From Izhakiella australiensis (GTDB taxonomy: Bacteria; Pseudomonadota; Gammaproteobacteria; Enterobacterales; Enterobacteriaceae), in NCBI RefSeq assembly GCF_002006995.1, contig NZ_MRUL01000004.1, positions 62,001 through 126,000 of the forward strand: a stretch of 64,000 nt of DNA, in the 5' to 3' direction. Position 1 is the first letter of the stretch; each line of letters begins with the position of its first letter. Below are positions 8,779 through 17,256 of this stretch, one piece after another. Both the position numbers and the translations under genes were made by a program. The notes under the pieces are model-generated. The model was not told where the DNA came from, ran no database searches, and saw nothing but the letters and a program-made list of their open reading frames with translations.

Positions 8779-9627
8779 ATGAAAACAGTCGCTATCATCG
8801 CTCCCGGCGCTATGGGCGCCGCCGTCGCCGGGGTGCTCACATCCCATAAGCTGGAAGTTCTGACCCTGCTTGACAACCGCTCGCCGCGCTCCGTCGAACG
8901 CGCCCGCCAGGCGGGAATGATCGCCGTTAACCTTGATGAACTGATGAGAGCTGAAGCCATTCTTTCCATCGTGCCGCCGGCCAATGCAATGGCGCTGGCC
9001 GAATCCCTGGCGCCGACGCTGAAGAACAGCCGCGTAAAACCGCTTTACGTCGACTGTAACGCCATCAGTGAACAGCGAGTGAAACAGGTTAATGAGGCGA
9101 TCGTCGCGACTGGCGCGGCGTTTGTCGACGGCGCGATAATCGGCCTGCCGCCTGCCGCCGCCGATGATAGCGGCCCCTGCTTCTGGTTTGCCGGGAGCCG
9201 CGCAGCTGAACTCCGCGCCCTTGAGAGAGCCGGCCTGCGCGTTAAGGTGATGCAGGAAGCCCAGGTTGGTGCGGCATCGGCGCTGAAGATGTCTTATGCC
9301 GGTATCAACAAGGGAATAACCTTACTCAGCGCCCTGATGCTAATAAATGCCAGTCGGGTTGGCGCAGCGGATGCGCTGTGGCAGGAGATGAACGCCAGCC
9401 AGCCGGTACTGATGGATCGCCTGCGCAAGGCCATTCCCGATATGTATAGCAAAGCCTGGCGCTGGGCGCCGGAAATGGAAGAGATCGCCAGCCTCAACCA
9501 GGGCGAGCTTCCTGGTGAAAACCTGTATATGGCGCTGGCAGATTTTTGCCGCCAGTTGGCGGACAATCAGCGAGACAACGGTGATTACACCCAGCTACTG
9601 ACGGACTTTTTGCAACGTAAGGAATAA
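8779..9627 (+). CDS. NAD(P)-dependent oxidoreductase, 6-phosphogluconate dehydrogenase-like
   Basis: 282-residue soluble protein with an N-terminal Rossmann fold (APGAMGAAVAG dinucleotide loop) and a C-terminal helical domain of the DUF1932 type (GAASALKMSYAGINKGITLL). It belongs to the beta-hydroxyacid dehydrogenase superfamily; the substrate is unknown. The in-frame ATG at 8752 would add nine residues, but GCAGGAG sits just before 8779, so that start is chosen. It runs in the same direction as scsA, but an 84-bp gap with a CpxR box separates them. Confidence 0.8.
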   Translation: MKTVAIIAPGAMGAAVAGVLTSHKLEVLTLLDNRSPRSVERARQAGMIAVNLDELMRAEAILSIVPPANAMALAESLAPTLKNSRVKPLYVDCNAISEQRVKQVNEAIVATGAAFVDGAIIGLPPAAADDSGPCFWFAGSRAAELRALERAGLRVKVMQEAQVGAASALKMSYAGINKGITLLSALMLINASRVGAADALWQEMNASQPVLMDRLRKAIPDMYSKAWRWAPEMEEIASLNQGELPGENLYMALADFCRQLADNQRDNGDYTQLLTDFLQRKE

Positions 9628-9630
9628 CCA

Positions 9631-9644
9631 TTACGTTACTTTAC
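9631..9644 (-). promoter_or_regulatory. CpxR box upstream of scsA
   Basis: On the minus strand it reads GTAAAGTAACGTAA, which is GTAAA-n5-GTAA, the CpxR consensus. It lies about 70 bp before the scsA start. The scs operon of Salmonella is known to be CpxR-controlled, so the match is functionally sensible. Confidence 0.65.
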
Positions 9645-9711
9645 ACGCTGCTAACTTGTCAGAAATAAACGCGTCGCTAAGATCGTCGATACTTTGTCGC
9701 GCGGAACGGAT

Positions 9712-10086
9712 ATGCAAAAACAACAACGCATCGCCAGAGGATTTTTATTTCTCGCCTGCCTGTTAATCGTCACCTGTCTGGTACAGCGTGTCGCGCCGCC
9801 GCGCCTGCTATTTTTACCGTCCGCTCCGCAGACCGCCACGACGCAGTTAACCCCGGGAAGTCAGTACCAACAGCAGGCCAGCGCGTCGACATCAAGCTGC
9901 GATCTGAGTCATAAATCGCTTTCAGGTGCGCTGCCGCTGATGGCAGAAGCAGCTATCTCTATCCTGCTGGCGCTGTTTACATTGCTGGCGCTACCGCTGC
10001 TGCTGATGACCCGCCTGCCGCCACCGCCACAAATCTTTCCTCCGCGATGTCGACTGCATCTTGAGTTCTGCAATCTGCGTGAATGA
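9712..10086 (+). CDS. scsA: ScsA-like small membrane protein
   Basis: 124-residue protein with two hydrophobic segments (about residues 9-25 and 78-100), a Ser/Thr/Gln-rich periplasmic loop containing Cys and His (SSCDLSHKS), and a proline-rich tail. It is the first gene of an scsABCD-type operon. Salmonella ScsA is about the same size and is linked to peroxide and copper tolerance; its biochemical role is unknown. An upstream TTG at 9694 is less likely than the ATG. Sequence-level similarity is harder to judge by eye than for scsBCD, so position carries much of the call. Confidence 0.7.
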   Translation: MQKQQRIARGFLFLACLLIVTCLVQRVAPPRLLFLPSAPQTATTQLTPGSQYQQQASASTSSCDLSHKSLSGALPLMAEAAISILLALFTLLALPLLLMTRLPPPPQIFPPRCRLHLEFCNLRE

Positions 10087-10137
10087 TTAATCCGGTTCTG
10101 ACTAACACCGGATATTCATCATTTACGGAGAAGATTT

Positions 10138-12159
10138 ATGTTAACGCGTTTTTGCAGCGGGCTATGCGCCCTGCTGATATTCTGGCTGCCGACGGCGCTT
10201 GCTGCCGATAGCGGCTGGCTACAAAGCCCGCAGAATGACCATGCCAGCATCAGGCTACGCGGCGACAGCCAGCGGCTGCTGCTGGAGGTTAAGCTTCAGC
10301 CGGGCTGGAAAACCTACTGGCGTACGCCGGGCGAAGGCGGTATCCCTCCCAGCCTGCGCTGGGACACCCCTGAGATTAAAACCCGCTGGTACTGGCCAAC
10401 GCCGCAGCGTTTCGACGTCGCGGGCATCTCAACGCAGGGATATCACAATCAGGTTAATTTCCCGCTGGTAATGAAAGATGCCCCGGCGGGAAAGATCAGC
10501 GGTACGCTAACGCTGTCAACCTGTAGCAACGTCTGTATTCTCACCGACTACCCGTTCACCCTCAACCTCGCCCAGCCCGTTGACGGTCAGTTCAGCTATG
10601 ATTTTGCCCAGGCCATGGGCCATGTCCCCGCCGCCAGCGGGCTGACAGATCGGCTGCAAGCGGGCTACCGACCGGGCGAAATTCAGATTGAAGCGCGCCG
10701 CACAGCGGGCTGGCAGCATCCGGCGCTGTTTCTTGATAATCCCCCGGATACCAGCGTGGGCGAGCCGGTGTTACAGATTGACGGTGATACCCTCAGCGCC
10801 CGCATACCGGTGAGCGATGAATGGGGCGATCCCGCCGGCAACCTGCGCGGCAAACCACTGTCGCTGGTCGTGGCTGACAGCGGTATGGCCCAGCAGAGCA
10901 CCCTGACTATCGGCGCGCCGCTGGCGATCGCTAGCGGCAGCGCGGTACCGCTATGGCAGATGCTGTTACTGGCGCTGGCAGGCGGCCTGATCCTCAATCT
11001 GATGCCCTGCGTATTGCCGGTGCTGGCGATGAAGCTCGGTAGCATTCTGCAAATTCAGCAGCGCGAACGCCGCGCAGTACGCGGCCAGTTTCTGGCCTCA
11101 AGCGCCGGGATCATCGCGGCGTTTATCGGCCTCGCGCTGTTGATGACTCTGCTACGGCTGAGCAATCAGGCGCTGGGCTGGGGAATTCAGTTTCAAAATC
11201 CCTGGTTTATTGCGCTGATGGTGGCCGTCACGGCGTTATTCAGCGCCAACCTGTTCGGGCTGTTTCATATCCGCCTGCCCTCAGGTTTTAACACCCGCCT
11301 GGCGACCCATCAGGGCAGCGGTCACGGCGCGCATTTCCTCCAGGGCGTATTCGCCACCTTACTGGCAACGCCCTGCTCAGCACCGTTTCTGGGTACGGCG
11401 GTGGCCTTTGCCCTCGCGGCTTCCCTTCCGCAGCTGTGGGTGGTCTTCATCGCACTCGGCGCAGGCATGAGCCTGCCGTGGTTACTCATCGCCGCCTGGC
11501 CAACGCTGGCGCTGCGGCTGCCGCGCCCCGGGCGCTGGATGAATGCACTGCGGATAGTGCTTGGTCTGATGATGCTGGCCTCATGCCTGTGGCTGTTAAG
11601 CCTGATGGCGGCACATATTGGCCTGCGCGCAACGCTGATTAGCGGCGGCGTGCTGCTGCTATTCCTGCTGGCCGCGCTCTGGCGCCAACAGGGCGCGCGC
11701 CAGGCGCTGGCGGTCAGCGCTGTCGCCCTTTGCTTCACCGGCCTGCTGCTGCTCATTGGCTCACTGGCCGCCTCGCGCGGGCATAAGCCGTTGCAGGATA
11801 ATATCCACTGGCAACCGCTGTCGGAGCAGGCCATCAGCCAGGCGCTGGCGCAGCATAAGCGGGTGTTTGTCGATGTTACCGCCGACTGGTGCGTGACCTG
11901 CAAAGCCAATAAATTCAACGTTATTCTCAATAGTAAAGTGCAAAAAGCGCTACAGGCGCCGGATGTGGTGGCGTTGCGCGGCGACTGGACGCGCCCATCG
12001 AAAACCATTCAGCATTTCCTGCAGGCACGCCACAGCGTTGCCATTCCCTTTAATCAAATTTACGGACCGGGCCTGCCTCAGGGCAAAGTGCTATCGCCAC
12101 TGCTCACCACCGAGTCGGTCTTAACAACCCTTGAACAGGCAAAAGGAGTTCATCCATGA
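10138..12159 (+). CDS. scsB: ScsB, DsbD-like transmembrane thiol-disulfide reductase
   Basis: 673 residues that carry electrons from cytoplasmic thioredoxin across the inner membrane to ScsC. A signal peptide (1-22) leads into an N-terminal periplasmic domain with the Cys pair C129/C133. The central membrane domain has the paired cysteines C291 (LNLMPCVLPVLAMK) and C413 (ATPCSAPFLGT). The C-terminal thioredoxin-like domain carries DWCVTC (C585/C588). All six redox cysteines of the DsbD relay are present. The stop overlaps the scsC start by 4 bp (ATGA), indicating coupling. Confidence 0.92.
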   Translation: MLTRFCSGLCALLIFWLPTALAADSGWLQSPQNDHASIRLRGDSQRLLLEVKLQPGWKTYWRTPGEGGIPPSLRWDTPEIKTRWYWPTPQRFDVAGISTQGYHNQVNFPLVMKDAPAGKISGTLTLSTCSNVCILTDYPFTLNLAQPVDGQFSYDFAQAMGHVPAASGLTDRLQAGYRPGEIQIEARRTAGWQHPALFLDNPPDTSVGEPVLQIDGDTLSARIPVSDEWGDPAGNLRGKPLSLVVADSGMAQQSTLTIGAPLAIASGSAVPLWQMLLLALAGGLILNLMPCVLPVLAMKLGSILQIQQRERRAVRGQFLASSAGIIAAFIGLALLMTLLRLSNQALGWGIQFQNPWFIALMVAVTALFSANLFGLFHIRLPSGFNTRLATHQGSGHGAHFLQGVFATLLATPCSAPFLGTAVAFALAASLPQLWVVFIALGAGMSLPWLLIAAWPTLALRLPRPGRWMNALRIVLGLMMLASCLWLLSLMAAHIGLRATLISGGVLLLFLLAALWRQQGARQALAVSAVALCFTGLLLLIGSLAASRGHKPLQDNIHWQPLSEQAISQALAQHKRVFVDVTADWCVTCKANKFNVILNSKVQKALQAPDVVALRGDWTRPSKTIQHFLQARHSVAIPFNQIYGPGLPQGKVLSPLLTTESVLTTLEQAKGVHP

Positions 12160-12890
12160 AAAAAATCGTCTTTGCACTGCTGCTCACCTCAACTCAGCTG
12201 ATGGCGGCAACGCCCCCGGCGTTCACCCCTCAGCAGGAGGCGCGTATACGCGAGCTGATCCGCGAAACGCTGGTTGCTAATCCAGGTATTCTTGCCGAAG
12301 CGGCAGATGCCTATGATAAACAGTCGCAGCAACTGCAGCAGCAGATGCTGCAACAGGTGGTCGCCGCGAATAAAGATACGCTGTTTCATGACGCGGCCAG
12401 CCCGCGTATGGGGGCGAAAAACGCCAGACTGACCATGGTCTTGTTTACCGATTACAACTGCCCTTACTGCAAACAATTAGATCCGCTGCTGGAAAAAATC
12501 GTTAAAACCCACCCGGATGTGGCGTTGATCCTTAAGCCGCTGCCTTTCCGGGGGGAAAGCTCTATGAGCGCCGCGCAGCACGCGCTGACGGTGTGGAAAA
12601 CCCAGCCGGACAAATTCTGGGCTTTACATCAGCGCCTGATGGCAAAAAAAGGCGTGCTTGATGACGCCAGCATCAAAGCCGCCGAACAGAAGGCAGGCGT
12701 TACGCCAGACGTCTCTTCAGCTGCCAGTCGCAGCGAAATCGACCAAAACCTGATGCTGGCGCGCAAGCTCGGCGTTCAGGGGACGCCTGCCACTCTGATT
12801 GGCGATCATCTGGTCTCCGGCGCCGTTCCCTACGAGCAGCTGGAAGCGATAGTTAACGCGCAGCTGGAGCAAGCCGGTGCGGCAAAATAA
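12156..12890 (+). CDS. scsC: ScsC, DsbA/DsbC-like copper-resistance thiol protein
   Basis: Periplasmic thioredoxin-fold protein of 244 residues with a signal peptide (1-17). An alpha-helical, Gln-rich N-terminal segment (about 24-75) matches the ScsC oligomerisation region. The DsbA-like domain has the active site C102-P-Y-C105 and the cis-Pro loop GTPAT near residue 212. It is kept reduced by ScsB and protects or isomerises thiols in copper-stressed proteins. scsD begins inside its last codons (14-bp overlap). Confidence 0.92.
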   Translation: MKKIVFALLLTSTQLMAATPPAFTPQQEARIRELIRETLVANPGILAEAADAYDKQSQQLQQQMLQQVVAANKDTLFHDAASPRMGAKNARLTMVLFTDYNCPYCKQLDPLLEKIVKTHPDVALILKPLPFRGESSMSAAQHALTVWKTQPDKFWALHQRLMAKKGVLDDASIKAAEQKAGVTPDVSSAASRSEIDQNLMLARKLGVQGTPATLIGDHLVSGAVPYEQLEAIVNAQLEQAGAAK

Positions 12891-13383
12891 GCTATGGCGC
12901 TGGCTGCGCGAGGGGCTTGTTATGCTGTTGCTGGCAGTCGTGGTGATTAAGGGGGTGGATTACTTCCGCGCCCCGGTCGCGCCGGACGATTTTTCCGCCC
13001 GGCCGGTTACTACCCTTGACGGCAAACAGATATCGCTGGCACAACTCAGCGCCGAACGTCCTCTGCTGCTCTATTTCTGGGCGACCTGGTGCGCGATTTG
13101 CCGCTATACCACGCCAACGGTTGACAGGCTGTCTGCGGAGGGACAAAACGTCCTGACCGTCGCGCTGCGATCCGGCGATGACCAGCGCATCAGGCGCTAT
13201 CTGCAAGCAAAAGGGATGCGCTTTGCGGTGGTGAATGACCCGCTGGGCCAGCACTCAGCCAGCTGGCGGGTCAGCGTCACGCCGGATTGGGTGATTATCG
13301 ACAAAGGCAAAGTAGTCAGTTCGACCAGCGGCTGGAGCAGCTATTACCTGATAAAACTCAGGCTGTGGTGGGCAGGCTTGTAG
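12877..13383 (+). CDS. scsD: ScsD, membrane-anchored TlpA-like thioredoxin
   Basis: 168 residues: one N-terminal membrane anchor (about 13-26), then a periplasmic TlpA/ResA-type domain with FWATWCAIC (C72/C75) and a cis-Pro loop (SVTPDWVI). It starts with GTG at 12877 behind GGAG within the end of scsC; no ATG in this frame precedes the anchor. It is the last gene of the four-gene scs operon. An 8-bp stem hairpin (about 13391-13418) follows without a T-run. Confidence 0.9.
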   Translation: MRQNKLWRWLREGLVMLLLAVVVIKGVDYFRAPVAPDDFSARPVTTLDGKQISLAQLSAERPLLLYFWATWCAICRYTTPTVDRLSAEGQNVLTVALRSGDDQRIRRYLQAKGMRFAVVNDPLGQHSASWRVSVTPDWVIIDKGKVVSSTSGWSSYYLIKLRLWWAGL

Positions 13384-13444
13384 TTAATATGCCTGCCGGT
13401 GCGGCCATGCAGCGGCAGGCAGTTCCCCGCGCCAAAAGAAGCGC

Positions 13445-13462
13445 TTTTTATAATTATAAAAA
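13445..13462. promoter_or_regulatory. Perfect 18-bp A/T palindrome upstream of the 13510 gene
   Basis: TTTTTATAA followed by its exact complement TTATAAAAA. It lies 48 bp before the next gene and 17 bp from a second palindrome. It could be an operator or a structured leader element. Confidence 0.5.
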
Positions 13463-13478
13463 AGTCATTTCTGTATTA

Positions 13479-13500
13479 TGACGTTTTTTAAAAAACGTCA
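13479..13500. promoter_or_regulatory. Perfect 22-bp palindrome abutting the RBS of the 13510 gene
   Basis: TGACGTTTTTT followed by its exact complement. A -10-like TATTAT (13474-13479) overlaps its left edge, so transcription would start inside the repeat. The AGGA ribosome site begins at its right edge. It could be an operator, or in RNA a hairpin that controls translation; read leftward or rightward it could also act as a weak terminator of scsD. Confidence 0.55.
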
Positions 13501-13509
13501 GGAAATAAT

Positions 13510-13992
13510 ATGATCCTTTCTACCACCGTGACGGAAATTAAAGATATTTATTTTTCGCACAAGTCTTCTTCCCATCGTGGTATCAACTCACCCTCCTTGC
13601 CGGTTAACGCCGCCAGGAATTGCGCGTTGATATTTAACCGCCACGGTAATAGCTTCGGCGGTTTTCCAGCGCAGCAAATCAATCATTCACGCCGGGAAGG
13701 CGAGATCGGCGCCGGCACGCCAAATCAGGTTAAACCCAGCAGCACCTATGCGCGCCTGAACGCAGACGAGACGCTGCGCGCACTGAACCTCAAGCCTTTT
13801 GCTACACGGCAATGTAGCGTCAGCCAGCCAGAGGCGATGCTAAAAAATCAACAGCAGACTGGAACGGGAATGAAAAACGCCGCGCTGGCGCAGAACACGC
13901 CCCAACCTGGTGTTTATGATCAGCTTAACCGGAACCCGCTGCTTAATGATTTAAACCTGCGGTCGTTTAGCGGTTTACGTGGGGCTATTTGA
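13510..13992 (+). CDS. Hypothetical protein with two copies of a YxxLN...LNL motif
   Basis: 160 residues and I do not recognise a family. There is no signal peptide or membrane segment. The C-terminal half holds two similar blocks 56 residues apart, starting at Tyr80 (YARLNADETLRALNLKPF) and Tyr136 (YDQLNRNPLLNDLNLRSF); they share Y-x2-LN-x4-L-x2-LNL-(K/R)-x-F. The N-terminal half is low in complexity cues but rich in Ser, Asn and Arg. AGGA precedes the ATG by 6-9 bp. Base composition is more A/T-rich than its neighbours. It stands alone between scsD and a convergent YmgB-like gene. Whether it is secreted, regulatory or structural cannot be told. Confidence 0.6.
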   Translation: MILSTTVTEIKDIYFSHKSSSHRGINSPSLPVNAARNCALIFNRHGNSFGGFPAQQINHSRREGEIGAGTPNQVKPSSTYARLNADETLRALNLKPFATRQCSVSQPEAMLKNQQQTGTGMKNAALAQNTPQPGVYDQLNRNPLLNDLNLRSFSGLRGAI

Positions 13993-14122
13993 CAGGCTTG
14001 CATCGGGGGCCTGAAGGTCCCCCAGCGGGTAAAGATTCGGCGTGGTTTTGCCGCTGGCTTCTGGCGGACAGCCGCCAGGTCCGATCGCAGCCAAAGGCGG
14101 TTTAACCACGGCGGCGGCTGCG

Positions 14123-14338
14123 TTAACCGGCCTGGTGCTTAATAAGCCGGATGGCATTTTCCAGTACTTTCTGCTCAGGGCGATCGCCGCGCGAGCGCGT
14201 ATCGTGGGTTTTACGCAGCAATTCCACCAGCGTGGTGCGGCTGGTGTCATAACCATTTTCCGCCAGCACCACCACCGCGTCACCGATCACACGACAGACT
14301 TCGTCGTAATATTCCTCCGACAGGGTTTCATGTCCCAT
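14123..14338 (-). CDS. YmgB/AriR-like small regulatory protein
   Basis: 71-residue acidic, all-alpha protein (EEYYDEVCRVIGDAVVVLAENG...TLVELLRK...VLENAIRLIK). The length and helix pattern fit the YmgB/AriR/YcgZ connector family, which modulates Rcs phosphorelay, biofilm and acid-resistance genes in E. coli. GGAGC precedes the ATG. It runs in the same direction as malI, 99 bp downstream of the malI stop, with no clear terminator between. Sequence identity to YmgB is low, so the call rests on pattern. Confidence 0.6.
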   Translation of the reverse strand: MGHETLSEEYYDEVCRVIGDAVVVLAENGYDTSRTTLVELLRKTHDTRSRGDRPEQKVLENAIRLIKHQAG

Positions 14339-14437
14339 TGCAAGCTCCCGTGGTTTGTTATGATGGTTAATTAAGATTAGACAATCTGAAGAGTTGTACC
14401 GAATTTAGTCGCAAAAATGGTTTACTAAACCGGCACA

Positions 14438-15475
14438 TCAGGCCGACTCTCGCTCAATTAATACCGGCGGGATAATCAGATTACGCGGCGCCAGCGTTGG
14501 GTTGTCTAAGCGCTGAACAAGATGCAGCGCCGCCTGGCGTCCGACACGGCGCGCGGCGCTGTGAATAAAAGTCAGCGGCGGATCGGTCAGCTCAGCGCCG
14601 GGCACATCACCAAACCCGACCAGCGCGGTTTGCTGATTGTAGTAGCTATCCATCGCTTTCGGACCGACAGTGCGCCCGCTGCGCAGCACGCCGAAATAGC
14701 AGCCCAGCGCCACCGAGGCGTTGTGACACAAAATGGCGCTGATGGCGGGATGCTGATGCAATAATTCACTGGTAAGCGCTGCAGCATCGCGCTGGTGACT
14801 GCCGCACTCGATTATCCAGTCAGGACGAAATGGCAGCCCGTATTGCAGCAGGCTGGTGCAATACCCGCCGATGCGCTCGGCACGCGTTAACGAGGTGCCG
14901 GAGCCGCCCAGCCAGGCAATGCGCCGGTGTCCGCGTTTTATCAGATATTCGGTCGCCAGCCGCGCGGCGGCGGCATTATCAGGGCGGATGGCATCAACCT
15001 CTTCCAGCGCACTGGCTCGCGAGGCGCAAATCAGCGGAATCTCCGCATCACGGGCTTTCATCACCAAATCGCCGGCATTGTCGGCACCGCCGCCGAGCAC
15101 GATCCCTTCAACGCCCTGCGCCAGTAGCGAATCAAAACAGCGCTGCAAATGTTCGCCGCGCGCGCCGCTTTGGGTGAGAAAGAGCACCTTACCCTGCGTT
15201 GCCAGCTCTTCGGTCAGCCCGGCGGTCATTTCGGCATAAAACGGCTGGCAGACATCGCGCACAATCAGCCCGACAACCCCGCTGCCGCCACCGCGCAGCA
15301 TAGCGGCGGAGCGATTACGCACGTAGCCAAGAGATTCTATCGCCTGGTTAACGCGAACACAGGTCGCTTCGGAGATGCGCCCCTTCCCAGATAGCACCAG
15401 AGAAACGGTGCTGACCGATACGCCGGCTGCGGCGGCAACCTCGTTAATGGTGATTTTGCGCTGTGACATCCTCAT
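14438..15475 (-). CDS. malI: LacI-family repressor MalI
   Basis: 345 residues: an N-terminal helix-turn-helix (INEVAAAAGVSVSTVSLVLSGKGRIS, about 8-33) with the hinge helix, then a periplasmic-binding-protein-like effector domain. It is orthologous to E. coli MalI (LTRAERIGGYC, NLIIP blocks). It represses the divergent malXY operon and itself. Operators in the 184-bp intergenic region match the known MalI site. An internal ATG two codons later is an alternative start. Confidence 0.95.
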   Translation of the reverse strand: MRMSQRKITINEVAAAAGVSVSTVSLVLSGKGRISEATCVRVNQAIESLGYVRNRSAAMLRGGGSGVVGLIVRDVCQPFYAEMTAGLTEELATQGKVLFLTQSGARGEHLQRCFDSLLAQGVEGIVLGGGADNAGDLVMKARDAEIPLICASRASALEEVDAIRPDNAAAARLATEYLIKRGHRRIAWLGGSGTSLTRAERIGGYCTSLLQYGLPFRPDWIIECGSHQRDAAALTSELLHQHPAISAILCHNASVALGCYFGVLRSGRTVGPKAMDSYYNQQTALVGFGDVPGAELTDPPLTFIHSAARRVGRQAALHLVQRLDNPTLAPRNLIIPPVLIERESA

Positions 15476-15509
15476 CTCGCTGACCGCCCGGAACTACAGG
15501 TTCCGGCTA

Positions 15510-15525
15510 GATAAAACGTTACACT
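15510..15525. promoter_or_regulatory. MalI operator in the malI promoter
   Basis: GATAAAACGTTACACT keeps the left half and centre of the perfect operator at 15589. It lies 35 bp before malI, as expected for autoregulation. Confidence 0.65.
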
Positions 15526-15588
15526 GCATTGTCTTCATTTGAAATGCTTATGTGAGAACGATGTGTGATTCAGGGCGCATTAAAGGTT

Positions 15589-15604
15589 GATAAAACGTTT
15601 TATC
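15589..15604. promoter_or_regulatory. MalI operator in the malX promoter
   Basis: GATAAAACGTTTTATC is a perfect 16-bp palindrome identical to the operator I recall for E. coli MalI. It lies 55 bp before malX. A CRP-like half site (TGTGA at 15551) lies upstream, consistent with catabolite control. Confidence 0.85.
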
Positions 15605-15659
15605 ATCTTTTGACCTGTAGGCTATCTGACAATAATAGTGGCAGTACCAAGGAGTGCAT

Positions 15660-17246
15660 ATGACCACAAACCGGCAAAAAATTACCCTCTGGGAGTTTTT
15701 CCAGAGTCTGGGAAAAACCTTTATGCTGCCCGTCGCTCTGCTGTCGTTCTGCGGCATTATGCTGGGCATCGGCAGCTCGCTGAGCAGCCACGATGTACTG
15801 ACCCTGATCCCCTTTCTCGACAATACGGTGCTGCAACTCATTTTCACCTGGATGAGTAAAACCGGTTCATTTGCCTTCAGCTACCTGCCGGTCATGTTTG
15901 CCATTGCCATCCCCCTTGGCATGGCGCGCGAGAATAAGGGCGTTGCCGCCTTTGCAGGCTTCGTCGGCTTCACGGTGATGAACCTGAGCGTCAACTTCTG
16001 GCTGACGGCTAAAGGCATTCTGCCAAACGGCGACGCCGCGCTGCTGAAAGCCAATAACGTCCAAACAATCCTCGGGATTCAATCCATTGATACGGGGATT
16101 CTCGGTGCGGTGATTGTCGGCATCATCGTCTACCGCCTGCATGAGCGCTTTCATACTATCCGCCTGCCGGACGCGCTGGCCTTTTTCGGCGGCACCCGCT
16201 TTGTCCCGATTATCACTACCGTGGTAATGGGATTGGTCGGCCTGGTCGTACCGTTAATCTGGCCCTTCTTCGCCAAAGGCATCACCGGGCTGGGCTGGGT
16301 TATCAACAGTGCCGGCAACTTAGGCCCCATGATTTTCGGCACCGGCGAGCGCCTGCTGCTGCCCTTCGGCCTGCAGCACATCCTGGTTGCGATTATCCGT
16401 TTTACCGAAGCCGGCGGCACGATGGACGTATGCGGTCACAGCGTCAGCGGCGCGCTGACTATCTTCCAGGCGCAACTTTCCTGTCCGACGACCAGCGGTT
16501 TTGCTGAAAGCGCCACCCGCTTCCTGTCTCAGGGTAAAATGCCCGCGTTCCTCGGCGGCCTGCCCGGCGCGGCGCTGGCGATGTATCACTGCGCACGGCC
16601 GGAAAACCGGCATAAAATTAAAGGGCTGCTGATTTCCGGCGTGGTCGCCTGCGTCGTCGGCGGCACCACCGAGCCGATCGAGTTTCTGTTTTTATTCGTT
16701 GCGCCGGTGCTTTACCTGATCCATGCGCTGCTTACCGGCCTCGGCTTTACCGTAATGGCTTTGCTGGGGGTGACGATCGGCAATACTGACGGCAACGTCA
16801 TCGATTTTGTGGTGTTCGGCATACTGCACGGCCTGTCGACTAAGTGGTACTGGGTGCCGGTTGTCGCTGCCATCTGGTTTGTTGGTTACTATGCTATTTT
16901 CCGTTTCGCCATCATGCGCTGGAATATCAAAACCCCCGGCCGCGAGCTGGAAAGCCGCGATGCGGAAAAAAGCATCGCCAGCGCCGGCGCGGGCAAGTCC
17001 GGCTACAACACGCCGGCGATCCTGGCGGCGCTCGGCGGCAGCGAAAACATCAGCTCGCTGGATAACTGTCTGACCCGCCTGCGCCTGTCGATTGTTGATA
17101 TGAGCAAAGTGGATGACGCGGTGCTGAAAGCTAACGGCGCGATTGGCGTGGTGCATCTGAATGCTCATAGCCTGCAGGTGGTTATCGGCCCGCAGGTGCA
17201 GTCGGTAAAAGATGAGATGGCGCAGCTGATAAGCCAGCCGGCATAA
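15660..17246 (+). CDS. malX: PTS EIICB component MalX
   Basis: 528-residue sugar permease and phosphotransferase of the glucose/maltose class. An N-terminal EIIC membrane domain of about 420 residues (WEFFQSLGKTFMLPVALLSFCGIMLGIG; GTGERLLLPFGLQHI; GGTTEPIEFLFLFVAPVLY) is fused to a C-terminal EIIB domain with the phosphocysteine in SSLDNCLTRLRL. No EIIA is fused, so Crr is the probable donor. AAGGAG six bases before the ATG at 15660 excludes the in-frame GTG at 15654. malY follows after 10 bp. Confidence 0.95.
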   Translation: MTTNRQKITLWEFFQSLGKTFMLPVALLSFCGIMLGIGSSLSSHDVLTLIPFLDNTVLQLIFTWMSKTGSFAFSYLPVMFAIAIPLGMARENKGVAAFAGFVGFTVMNLSVNFWLTAKGILPNGDAALLKANNVQTILGIQSIDTGILGAVIVGIIVYRLHERFHTIRLPDALAFFGGTRFVPIITTVVMGLVGLVVPLIWPFFAKGITGLGWVINSAGNLGPMIFGTGERLLLPFGLQHILVAIIRFTEAGGTMDVCGHSVSGALTIFQAQLSCPTTSGFAESATRFLSQGKMPAFLGGLPGAALAMYHCARPENRHKIKGLLISGVVACVVGGTTEPIEFLFLFVAPVLYLIHALLTGLGFTVMALLGVTIGNTDGNVIDFVVFGILHGLSTKWYWVPVVAAIWFVGYYAIFRFAIMRWNIKTPGRELESRDAEKSIASAGAGKSGYNTPAILAALGGSENISSLDNCLTRLRLSIVDMSKVDDAVLKANGAIGVVHLNAHSLQVVIGPQVQSVKDEMAQLISQPA

Positions 17247-17256
17247 CGGAGTTTAC

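Noticed and set aside
13975-14283. 102-codon minus-strand frame over the YmgB-like gene
   Set aside because: Shadow of the 14123-14338 gene in another frame, with Trp/Arg/Pro-biased composition.
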